Source: Antedon bifida
Lineage: Eukaryota > Echinodermata > Crinoidea > Comatulida > Antedonidae
Direction: 5' to 3'
DNA length: 64,000 nt
Assembly (NCBI GenBank): GCA_963402885.1
Contig: OY727095.1
Location: 28,401,001-28,465,000, forward strand
Part shown: piece after piece, positions 46,214 through 61,492 of the stretch
Position numbering within the stretch: the stretch's first letter is position 1
Layout of the letters: each line of letters starts with the position of its first letter
Position numbers and translations under genes: made by a program
The notes under the pieces: generated by a model
Seen by the model: only the letters and a program-made list of their open reading frames with translations
Database searches by the model: none
What the model was told of the DNA's origin: nothing

Positions 46214-49200
46214 TTAAAGATGTATTGTCCCTTTGACTAATTCCCAAAAAATAAAAAATAACAGATTTCGAAAAAAGGTGGGTCATTTTTAAGTATCATA
46301 ATAGTTATTAACTATCACCAAAAATTTGTCGGAAAAAAAGTCATTTAACTGAAATACAGACGTTTTTTTGTTAAAAAAATAACTCTGACTTCCAGTCAAA
46401 GTTTTCGATCAAAACATACAGATAGAAACTGATACAATAAACTCTGATTATAGCTCAAATAATGAAAGTGATTCAAAAAGAAAAAAACACAGACGACGTG
46501 GAAAGAAATATGGTAGATCAAAAACAAGCAAGTGTAGTAATATTAAAATAGTATTTAATAATATCAATAGGTTAACGTCTGTTAGACTCAATGAGATTGC
46601 TCATTTAATCAAAGAGAATAATGTTCAGGTTTTTGGCGTTGCAGAAACCTTTTTAACTAATGATAATAATATTAATATAGATGGTTATAATTGGTTTGGT
46701 AAATGTAGAAAACACAAGAGAGGAGGGGGTGTAGGTGCCTTTGTTGCGAAAGATATCACTATTTTAGATGACAATGTTTTTAATTGTAAATCCGATGACT
46801 ACGAAAGAATTTGGGTAAAAGTGTGTTTTGATTCAAACACACCAGTGTATATATCGGTAGTATATTATCCTGTTAATGGAGTTGACAGTGAGAAATCAGA
46901 TGAATTAACTAATCAATTATTATCAGAAGTTATCCAATTAGAAAATAATGCAGAAAATTATGAGCCTCTCATTCTGATAATGGGGGACTTTAATGGTAGA
47001 ATTGGTCATGAAAGTGCTAATGGTGATCCGCAGGTTAATAGTAATGGTAAGCGTTTACTACAATTTAAGGATGATTCAAATATGTTTATTTTAAACTGTA
47101 GTCCTTTATGTGAAGGGGTGGTTACTTGGTGCAAGGGTAATCAGAAAAGCACCATTGATTACATACTTTGTTCTAAAAATATGTTGAATAATGTAGTAAA
47201 GTTCATTGTTGATGAAGACAGAAAGCTAGGCACAGGAAGTGATCACAATAGCCTTTTGTTAGAACTAGATACTACCCTAATCACTCCTGTCAATCATCAT
47301 TCTTATGCTAATCATGTATGGAATACTGCAGGTATTCAGGATTTTGTTAAGTATCAAGAAAATATTGAAAACAACTTTTCCAACTGGGATGCTGATGGCT
47401 TTAATAATGTTGATAACTTGTGGGAATCCTGGAAATCTATTGTTGTTTCTTCAGCTAAGGATGGTATTGGTATTAAGAAATTAAGTAAAAAACGTAAACA
47501 TTGGTTTGATAATGAAGTTAAAAAAGCAATAGCAGAACGAAGAGAGGCTGCTCGTGCTCATAGACGCTCAGTTAAATTAGATCCCAATTGTGCTCACACA
47601 GATAATCTGTGGCAATCTTATCAAGAAAAAAGGATACATGCCAAAAAACTTATATCTAAGAAAATTACTGAAACTAGGGTAAATAAATCGGTAGAGATTG
47701 CTAATAAAGGAGGACCATCCTGTAGGGACTTTTGGAACATATTAAAAGGGTCTAATGACAAACGTAGTAAATCAGGCATTAATTGTGTAAAAATCCCAGA
47801 ATCAGATGAAACTACTTGTGATAAAGGAAAAATACTTTATTTTGTTAAAGAGTATTGGGAGAACTTAGGTAAGGCTAATAACGATTATGATTGTTTTACA
47901 TATTTAACAAAGCGGGCGGTTGATGAGATGCGTTCTAAAACATTAGGTAATGATAACGATGACGAAAATTTACTATGTGACATTAATATAGACCTTGATA
48001 TAATCATTGAGGCACTTGCAATCGCTAAAAATAATAAAGCTCCGGGAGTTGATGGAATAACCAATGAGCTTTTAAAAAATGGTGGAGACGCTTTAGCGGC
48101 ATCACTAGTTTGTTTATTTAATAGAATTATCAAATTAGAAACAATCCCAAGTGAGTGGAATATGAGTATCGTTGTACCAATATTTAAAAAGGGAGATCGT
48201 AAAGACCTAAATAATTATAGAGGCATCTCATTAACATCTTGTGTTTCCAAAATATTTAACAGAGTAATCTTGTTTTGTTGAAAAAGAAAATATACTTTCG
48301 GAAGTCCAGGGAGGCTTTAGAGCCTATCACCGTTGTGAAGATCACATCTTTACATTGAAAAGTATTTTATCTTGTCGTTCAATTGAAGGTAAAACTACAC
48401 ATCTAGCTTTCCTGGACTTCCGAAAAGCATTTGATAGTGTATGGCGTGATGGTCTCCTAAAATTTGGAAAATAATAAGCTCACTATATGACAATGTTAAA
48501 GCAAAAGTAAAAGTGGGGGAAAGCATGACTGATGAGTTTAATATCCACAAAGGAGTAAAACAAGGGTGTGTACTCTCACCAATTTTATTTTCTATATTTA
48601 TTAATGAATTTGTTAAACTTCTTCGTGAAAGCAATTTCGGGGTAAGAATGAATGGTGTCTGGATGGGAGGGCTCTTTTGGGCTGATGATGTTATATTGAT
48701 TGCTAATAATGAAAGGGAAATGACTGAAATGTTAGAAATTGCCAATATATTCGCCAAAGAATGGAAACTTGGTTTTAATCATGAAAAATCAAATGTCATG
48801 GTTGTTGGAAAACGCATAAATAAAGATAAAGAGTGGAAATTAGGTGAAAAATCGATAAAAGAAGTAAATAGTTATAAATATTTAGGGGTCTATATCTCCT
48901 CAAACATGAGTGAACATTCACATTATGAACATGTTATCCAAAAGGGCAACCGGCTTATAGCTTATATCAAAGGTATCATAGCTAACCTTGATGACTTTAA
49001 CCGGGTGTACTATGGAAACATACTGTGGAAAACCATTGCAATTCCTTCAATAAATTATGCTTGTAGCATTTGGTATAATAATTCCAAGAAGGATAACGAA
49101 GACCTAGAGAAAGTGCAATTGCAAATGGCCCGCTTTCTTCTCAAAGCTCCACGGTATACTCCAAAAGAGGCACTTTATGGTGACCTTGGGTGGGTTCCAT

Positions 49201-50680
49201 TATCCAAGTTACACAAACTGTCCAGAGTTAAATTATTTAATCGTTTTATAACTATGGATGACCACAGGTGGCCTAATATTGTACTTAATTCTATGCTACA
49301 ATTGAAATGTGACTTTGATCGTTTAAAATATAAATTTCTTAGTAGTTGTGTTGACATATTTGAAAAATGTACAAATATAGGCTTTTACAACAATGTTTTT
49401 GATAATGATAGTTTAACTCTTGTTCCTTTCTCAGTCAGCAATGTCGAGCGATGTGTGTCAGAATCATATAAATCAGAGTGGTCAAATAATATAATGCAAA
49501 AAACCTCATTAAATTTATACTCAAAATTGAAACCTTTCCCTAATTTAGAAAAATATTTACTTGATAAAACACATTTTTATGAGACAAGTCTGAAATTTAA
49601 ATTAAGATCTAACACTCTACCTTTAGATTGTAAAACTTATAAATGGTCCAATGATGTGTCCGGTCTTTGTACTTTATGTGGGAATGGTGAAATTGAAGAC
49701 ATTAAACATTTTTTATTAAACTGTAAAGCATTTGATAATATTAGAATGAAAGAATTATCCATTCTACAAAATAATCTTGTGCTCTGTAATGATTATGACA
49801 CATGGAATCGTTACACAACAGCCAGTGCTGATGATAAATTACAGTATATTTTAGGTGGAGATTCTATCGCGATTTGTAAAGAATCCGAGACCTTTTTTGA
49901 TTTGTTTTGTAAACAATACACAAGAGCTGCATGGGAGAAACGGTCAGAACTTAAATCTCCCAATATATAGATTGTTTTTCTTTTGTATTGTTGCTTTTAT
50001 ATATGATTTGTAAATATTATACACCTGTGATAACAACTATAGGTCTTCAGTACCTGATGTTGAAACACAATGGTTTGTAATGTAAACTCTTTACTATATA
50101 TTTTATGTTTATTTTTATATACCTTTTTAAATTATCAACTCAAACCTATGATACTGTAGGACAATTTAATACAGTACCTGTATTACCATGTTGATAATGA
50201 TTTTTCTTTTATATTTTTGCAAATAGTTTAAGAACCTGTATCCGTCATATTATGTATTGTTTTGATGTATTATGTTAATTTGGATGCACCACTTCTGTGT
50301 GTGCCACCGATGCAAAGGTGTCATTTCCTAATAAATTATTATTATTATTATACCCCATAATGAAACACGCTTGTTTGGCTACTCTGTATGCATAATCATA
50401 AAACTTCCTCACGATCTGTGTGAAAATACCTTCTCAACCGTGACGAGTTGTAAACAATCCTAATTAGCATATGCATAATGCGTACTCGTGGTTTGAAATC
50501 TTTGTTTACTTTCGCTCGCGACGATTTTCCAGACAAAATGTAACTAATTTACCTGTTAATTACGTAAACTTGTTGCTTTTGGCTCGAATTTTCGACTTAA
50601 AGTGAATAACTTTAATATTACTTTGATATGTCCAATTTAAATTTCATTTTTTTGTGTTTCAAGGGACAATACATCTTTAA
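46214..50680. mobile_element. TTAAAGATGTATTGTCC inverted-repeat element split by a LINE
   Basis: The left end TTAAAGATGTATTGTCCC is at 46214 and the right end GGGACAATACATCTTTAA ends at 50680. The first 205 bases match the short copy at 39164, then the match stops at about 46420 where LINE sequence starts. Text from 50352 to 50680 continues to the right terminus and matches the piece at 2890-2965. The element therefore existed first and was hit by the LINE. Confidence 0.7.
46420..50351 (+). mobile_element. 5'-truncated non-LTR retrotransposon (LINE) with endonuclease and reverse transcriptase
   Basis: An open frame runs from about 46424 to 48281, with a second from 48513 to 49970. The apurinic-type endonuclease shows FNNIN, VAET, GDFNGRIGHES (about 46985) and GSDHNSLLLEL (about 47238). 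The RT shows APGVDGITNELLK (about 48040), VVPIFKKGDRKDLNNYRGIS, LDFRKAFDSVW, KQGCVLSPILFSIF and WADDVIL (the catalytic box, with W where Y or F is usual). A C-terminal CTLCGNGEIEDIKHFLLNC is a zinc-knuckle-like end. Frame changes near 48277 and 48460 split the RT. The frame is already open at the left edge with no start Met, showing 5' truncation. The 3' end is an ATT-repeat tail. It is recent but inactive. Confidence 0.9.
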
Positions 50681-52792
50681 AGTAATACGGTAATCTTAAT
50701 AACTCTTTTGAGAGGTATCTCTTTTCATAGCTCTTTATCCAAACTTGAAATCTGTAACTCTCTCAAGATCCTCACAGAAAAATGCCCAAGTGTATTTACT
50801 TCGGTCCACAAGCTTAACTGGAATAGCTTTACATTTCTTTGAAAAGATTGATAAATACAATTTACTTTCTTTACTTTAAAGCTTAAGTTTATGTAAATTG
50901 TTTCATTTAAAAAAAAGAAATAACTCACGTCCGTTCTGTAGTGTTCTTTTTATGCAATTTATTTAATAGGCCTAAGCATACATAATATTATATATTTATT
51001 TATTATATTATTATTTTTAATAGTAAGAAAATATTATGCATTTTACAACTTCCCTATTGTATGATATGCATGATGTAAACTAAATCTGAAAGTGAAACAC
51101 ACTACAGTGTGGTACTCCGGCCACAACCACTTCTTGTTTCAATTAGTCAATTATGAGTATTATGGTTGTGGGCGAAGCATTGTAAGTTGTAATAATCGGC
51201 ATTCTTCGTCCCATCCATCTCCACTATATTTTAGATATTTTGTTATGTTCGTATAAAGATTAGTTACATATGTCACTGCTTAAAAAGATCAATTTGCCAT
51301 GTTTTACATAAACAATTCAGCAGCAAAACAATGATTTCATTTTTTAAAAACATTGACAAATTTGACAATGCTTTAGACGCTTGAAAAGTGTATGTACATA
51401 AATTACAAAATTATGCTGATACGTGGTTGAAAGGGGCTTGAGCTAGGCTGAATTTAAAAACTCAAATTTCATAATTATTTATGTCGTGTTATCAAAATAT
51501 ACTTAATGTAAAAACAATTAAAGGCTCTTTAAAAATAGTAAATCAATTTTCCTTTCTTTCTTTATAACAAATGCAATTCAAGATTTGCAGCAAATTGCAA
51601 AAGAGCTATAAAATTGACAAAACGATAAAATGTAAAAATAATGTTAAGAACGTATACCGTTATCGTCTGAACGTTTGAATTATACATAAGGAATTTTTAT
51701 TTTCTTTCTAGTTTTACATTTTGCTCTATTGACACTGAGAAATTAAAACAGTAATGTAAGGAATGAATGTGTACTTTTCATAATATTTTCAATAACTTCG
51801 TTTTTCTCTGTGTTAACATTTAGCCAAGCATACTTGAAGTTTCCTAATGAAGTCTGATTTCGTTTTGCATTTGTTGAGAACAGGACGATATCTACTGCCA
51901 AATGTGAGAGAGACCATAGACAAAAGTAAACAAAGACTGGTCTGACGATAAAGATGAGGTTGTGGACAATATACTGCTGTCAAGGACAAGGCATTTCGAA
52001 TGACATAATAATCCAAACTCATTTGCCTCAAAGACTTTTTCCACTAGGCGAACCCATTCGCGCGAATCCAATGACATGAAAGGCCAAAATGGAATCTGTT
52101 CCTGTTAACATTACGATAGGCCTACATTGCGTACCGGTAATAAATATTAGCTAAATAATCTAAGTTGGTTTAACCATGGTTTAACACAAATTGTATTACT
52201 CACGTTGTAGAATCAGGTTTTAACAAACTTTATACGATTTAAATTCTCGTCAGTCTATAGCTTCAATATTTACAATGTATCCTTATTCAAATTTTATCTT
52301 CACCTACTATTCGACATGAAAGTACACATTAATTTAATTTATCAGTTACACAATAACTTGACGCGGAAAGCGTTTTCATCATCCAATTGTCGTTAGGCCA
52401 ATTATTACGTCACGCATTATGAATATTAAATTGAAGGAGGTAGAGGACCGTAATTACTGAATAATACATGATTTCTGCATCGCTAATACCTATGAATGAG
52501 GGCGCACTAAACAGCGAAGCACAGAGAGTACTGGTATGAAGCATTCAAAATAATAAACTTGCTATTTCATGTGCAATGTCTCGAATCCTTCTGACGACAC
52601 TTACTTACACACACTGTAAATAAAAGAATGTAATGAAAAACATGAAGAATTGCAGGCTGGGTGCATGTATTGAAAACCAGATTACCTATACAATAAATCA
52701 ATTGAATTGTAACATCATTTCAGGCATACAGTATGCCTGTATAGGCCTATTATTGAACACACATTTGTAACCGATTGCCCTTTAGACCTAGA
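50681..52792. other. Intergenic, nearly empty
   Basis: No gene seen. One short coding-like fragment at about 51914-51985 resembles part of 54012-54239 (see there). The rest is AT-rich with no recognisable element. Confidence 0.55.
51914..51985 (+). pseudogene. Coding-like fragment related to 54178-54230
   Basis: Reads TKVNKDWSDDKDEVVDN in one plus-strand frame. The DNA AGTAAACAAAGACTG and GACGATAAAGATGAGGTT is shared with 54178-54222, where the translation is TRVNKDCFDDKDEV. Two copies differing mainly by substitutions that keep the frame suggest an old duplicated exon of an unrecognised gene. Confidence 0.35.
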
Positions 52793-52911
52793 ACAAGGCC
52801 ATATACATGGCTGCAGTCGGGTGCACCAATTTGAGTTAGTGTTTACCGACCGACCGACCGACCGACTACCGACCGACACAGTGAGCTAAAGTCGCGTTTG
52901 CACGCGACTAA
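52793..52911 (+). repeat. ACCGACAG-cored dispersed repeat, copy 5
   Basis: AACAAGGCCATATACATGGC, AGTCGGGTGCACC, then (ACCG)n, CACAGTGAGCTAA and AGTCGCG-TTTG-CACGCGACT. Confidence 0.8.
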
Positions 52912-53240
52912 AAAGCGAAGCTCGCGGCACTGTAAGTATTCTTTATTTATAAGCAGGGCATTCGCGACTTTTAGACTATATACTTCAGATACGTTTGCGA
53001 ATTTCTACGTGATGCTTTTTACAGTGGATATAGTAAAACTTTTTCTGGAATATTAAATCTAAAAATAATTTAATTCACAGAGTATGATGCGCAATTCGTC
53101 TCCTTCTTACTACCAGATCTCTCCACTAGAATCGACGAGAGGCTCATGAAGCTTCGGATTTCTGCAAGGCATAATCTATGCCACACTTACCAGTGTATAT
53201 GCCCCAACCATGACGATCTCATATAAAGGGCAATTGGTTC

Positions 53241-53693
53241 TAGGACACCTACCCCCTAGACAGTTACCCCCCGGATGTTTACCACTCGGACAACTACCCC
53301 CTTAGGACAACTACCCCCCGGACAACTACTCCCCGGACAACTACCCCCTTAGGACAACTACCCCCTTAGGATAACAACCCCCCGGACAACTACCCCCCGG
53401 ACAACTACCCCCCGGACAACTACCCCCTTAGGACAACTACCCCCTTAGGATAACTACCCCCCGGTCAACTACCTATTATACACTGTTGCAGAGTCAGGTT
53501 GTTCCTAGGGGGTAATTGTCCGGGGGGTAGTTGTCCTAAGGGGTTGTTGTCCTAAGGGTGTAGTTGTCCGGGGGTATTTGTCCGGGGGTATTTGTCCGGG
53601 GGGTAGTTGTCCTAAAGGGGTAGTTGTCCTAAGGGGGTAGTTGTCCAGGTGGTGGTTGTCCGGGGGGTAGTTTTCCGGGGGGTGAATATCCGG
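53241..53693. repeat. Inverted minisatellite, GGACAACTACCCCC units
   Basis: The left arm (53241-53472) has about 15 units alternating between GGACAACTACCCCCC and GGACAACTACCCCCTTA. After a 20-base unique centre (TATTATACACTGTTGCAGAG), the right arm (53492-53693) has the complementary GGGGGTAGTTGTCC units. Both strands therefore have G-runs suited to G-quadruplexes, and the two arms can pair into a large hairpin. It is strongly C/G-rich against an AT-rich background. The open frames across it are repeat artefacts. Confidence 0.9.
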
Positions 53694-54011
53694 ATACGAG
53701 GGCAATTATATGCTGAGCTTTGCTCAGATCTACACTTTATACCATCAAATGACTTCAACGTAAGGGTGGGTTGGATAACGATCAATGATTAAGAACACTT
53801 CGAAGACAAGGAGCCGGAGAGATGACCGTTAGCAACACGGTCTTCATGCAAGCTAACAAGTATACATATACATGGATGCTCTTTCGGTGCGAAACATTGG
53901 AATAAGATTATTCATAGTTCAGGAACATGCTATTAATGATGTTCACAAACATTATTCACGGTGCTCAGCTCGCTAACCACTATCTTGGTCGCTCAATCCT
54001 CTGCTTAAAGA

Positions 54012-54239
54012 TTGTCTCTAATCATCGTTAAAATGAAAGCGACTCAACCATACATTAACACTTCCGATTCGAACAGGAATCTCGATGGTGAACTCTCCAA
54101 TGGTCCACTAACTGGTAGCCAAAATGTGGTTAAAGACAATGGTTACAAAGACAAATGTGCAGTGGGACCAAAGACAAGAGTAAACAAAGACTGCTTTGAC
54201 GATAAAGATGAGGTTTCAGCAGGCACAAGCTCAGTGTGA
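54012..54239 (+). CDS. Unrecognised coding-like exon or fragment
   Basis: A 75-codon open frame has polar, protein-like composition (YINTSDSNRNLDGELSNG, then CFDDKDEVSAGTSSV). I recognise no family. Support comes from a second, diverged copy of its end at 51914-51985. No clear splice sites, signal peptide or membrane segment is seen. It could be an exon, a pseudogene or part of an unknown repeat. Confidence 0.3.
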   Translation: MSLIIVKMKATQPYINTSDSNRNLDGELSNGPLTGSQNVVKDNGYKDKCAVGPKTRVNKDCFDDKDEVSAGTSSV

Positions 54240-54930
54240 GCTCCGAAAGATGAGAGAAGGTGGTGGTAAAGAAAATTGTAACTTTCTAAAACATTTACGT
54301 CGATATATCTCAGAGAATTTCTCGCCTACTATCCGATCTACGAGATGACATCGATGTGTACTCACTAAGAAATGAATTGGCTCCTTTAAAAGACAGTTTG
54401 TAGAACTGCCAAACAAGAGAAACGAAAAGCGAAACGTAAATTACTGAAATCACATGGGAGTTTCATACTGTAGTTCATAAATAAATACATCTCCCATCAA
54501 TCACATGTTGCTTGCGTCTTTCTAAGGCCGAGACGCACCATTACTGTAGTTCGTTAGTTGGGGTTTTCTACTAACTGCAATGTTGATTATTACCTCACTG
54601 AAAAGCCTACAATGTTGATTTCCATGCGAATATGTTTACATGCAAAACTATAATACTCAACAAAAACACTTTATACTGTAGTACAGTATTTGTAACCACA
54701 TTGTTATTAATACTTTATTTTTTACTTCTTTTTGGCGTACACAGTAGACACAACGTAGTAACTAAGTACTTTTTGTCTGGTTTCCTAACCAATAGTGATC
54801 TTTCATTCGGGATGATAGACGGTAAAAGCCATCACCTTAAATTACCCCCTGCTTTCCCGAAATGAAACAGGTTTGTTATAATCTTACAACTGAAAAATAC
54901 TGAACCTATATTAACTTCCTTCATTACCAC

Positions 54931-55503
54931 TTAAAAGCTAGGTTCATAGTAGTGCTCAGTTTTACTTTTTATAAACTTTACATTAACTAATGCAAAAACT
55001 AACCACACAAACGCGCTCCCCATCCCTCCCCACTTGCAACCCATCCCCCTCCTGCAACTACCCCAAAATGTTAATTCAGAAAATACAGTGTATGCACTTA
55101 AACAATTTATGTTTAACATAAACAAAAGCAGTATGCATGCAAACGGTACAAAATTGCTTCTCGATATTCCAGAAGCTGTGTCGGTACTTAAACTAACAAA
55201 CATTTTCAAATATTGTTTTGGATATAACCCTGTCCATTCATAAGTATACATCACTATGTAAACTTGAGGAAGAGTGTAATCTATTTTGCCCTGTTCAAAT
55301 CTGTGTATAGAATCGCACACAACCAAAATCTGTTGATTATTGTTTAAATGAGAAACAATGCATTTGAAATGCCCATTGAGACTTGTAACGAATTTCGGTC
55401 CACACTGCTCCGCATTCAATGAGGAGCAATGTGGGATCAACGTTCGTGTGTCAACGGGGCTAGAAAAGATCAAAGCAGCAAAGGTGTATGGATAACCTTC
55501 CAT
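54931..55503 (-). CDS. Unassigned 190-codon ORF
   Basis: This is the longest open frame in the window outside transposons. It starts MEGYPYTFAALIFSS. It has two hydrophobic stretches, around residues 120-137 (FVPFACILLLFMLNIN) and 161-175 (SAFVWLVFALVNVKF). No known domain is recognised. Part of the opposite strand is also open, so chance cannot be excluded. It has no obvious splice sites at its edges. If real it would be a small two-pass membrane protein. Confidence 0.25.
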   Translation of the reverse strand: MEGYPYTFAALIFSSPVDTRTLIPHCSSLNAEQCGPKFVTSLNGHFKCIVSHLNNNQQILVVCDSIHRFEQGKIDYTLPQVYIVMYTYEWTGLYPKQYLKMFVSLSTDTASGISRSNFVPFACILLLFMLNINCLSAYTVFSELTFWGSCRRGMGCKWGGMGSAFVWLVFALVNVKFIKSKTEHYYEPSF

Positions 55504-57380
55504 AGACGGTAGACGTTCTAGTTACCAAAACAGTAGTACTAAGCTCCCCCGCTTAATCCCTCGAATATGCACTACATAGACGGAATGGTCAACTTACTAC
55601 TGTACACATTAAATTGTCCAATGAAAATTTTAAGTTATCAGTAAGAAACATGAAATAAAAAAGTACAAAATAGTACAAATCTAAACACGTATTGCATTTC
55701 TGCTGCTTATCTGTAGAGAAATGCACAAACAAATTGGACCCATAGAATAACTATAGTCATTCTAAGGAGTGAGAATCGCAACATACGAGCCTCTGATTGG
55801 TGGATTACAACATATTAGGACGTTTAGAAAGTTTTACAATCTTGATATCAGGCCCATCAATATTACATGAACATAAGTCTGGTGAAGAATGAGTACAGTT
55901 TTCAATTATATACTAAAAATGGAAAATAAAAAAAATTTTAATTTTTTAATAGAGACCATCAGATATCATGTAGAGCAATGATAGGCGATCTAATCAATAC
56001 AGCACCTTAGAGTTGAAAGATTGATGGATGGAAGGATCATTAAAATAATATGCAGTATAAACTACACAGACTGAATTTGGAGGCACAAATGTCCAGCTAA
56101 AGCTCAACATCGATAATAACCCCACTAATTTTACATGTGAAATAAACACATTTTTGAATACTACTTTCAAGTATATTATCAGAGAATAGTACCATGTTTT
56201 ATACAGCATCAAGATTCTGTTCATGAAGTTTGAAATCTTATTAAAAGCTCACTGTACAGTAACTACATTTGGTCAGTTATACTGTATGAGCCTTACGTAG
56301 AACCTTAAGTCATTTTTTTGGAATGAGGCACTTTCACTTCACTTTTTTTAGAATGAAAGCAACACAAATTTTTCAATGACCAATCGGTGCCTGAATGGGC
56401 CCTACCTCAAAATAGCTTTATATATTTTTTAATTACCATTGACTAATTTTGAGGTTTTTGTTTATAATAAAGTCTTGTCTCAAAATGGTAAGTTTGGATT
56501 AAACATTGTGGTGGATGGTAAGGCTGAAGTATTTATTTTAAGTTTTAACCTTTTATAACTTATTGAATGCGATAATATTCAAGGCAAGATGGCACATGAT
56601 ACAACCAACCAATAAAATAGGCCAGTGGCAACAAAGAGAAGATAGCACATACCGTACACAAAGAGGTTATATAAATAACTAGAGAGTCAACTTCAACTCC
56701 ACAGACATTTACCAAGAAATAAATTATGTTATTGCTACAATGATAGAAACTGTTTATTCTATTATTATATTTTGTGGCTATTCATACAATTTTAAGTCAT
56801 TATCTGTATATTAAATAATTATATCTTACCAGATATATGAATCATGATGGCCATTTTACAGATTCCCTGTCTGTTGCCATCACTTTGCTATCGCCGAGTT
56901 TACTCTCTAGTAAATTATATATACTCTTTGCACATACCATTTACAGGTACAGTACATAAACTGAATTACCAATATAGTGCAGGGCCTTAATTCACAAACT
57001 GCGAACCTTCAATTTTTTTTAGTTTTGTAATAAATAGGACTAACTAGCTGCAGCAATATATTTATGTTACGATTTAATTATTTACATATTTTTTGGTCGT
57101 GGCAAGTTTTTTAAACTTCTCATTGATTCTAGAAAGCCATAATAAACAACAATCAATTACATTGATGTAGTTCAATTATAAAAAAGAAAATTTCAATAAA
57201 TAAGTAAATAGGTGGGTATGAATAGTCATTTCTCAACAAAAAAAATATAATTTAATTTACACATGGTTCATTTTGCTGAATATTATTATTCTCAACTCAG
57301 GTTAATTTTACTTTTACACATTCACAAGAAAATAACATAAACTTTATTTTATTTACAATAGAAAAAAGCACAAAATGCAA
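55504..57380. other. Intergenic or 3' flank of ZMYND19, no gene seen
   Basis: AT-rich with only short chance frames. The part nearest 57380 is probably the 3' UTR of ZMYND19. Confidence 0.55.

Positions 57381-61492
<4,112 letters not shown>

Noticed and set aside
47885-48757. Minus-strand frames of 82 and 120 codons
   Set aside because: Shadows of the LINE reverse transcriptase on the plus strand.
53241-53693. Possible CRISPR-like array
   Set aside because: Units are contiguous with no unique spacers, inverted halfway, and the DNA is animal nuclear.
53505-53705. Minus-strand open frame rich in Pro, Thr and Asp
   Set aside because: It is a translation of the GGACAACTACCCCC minisatellite.
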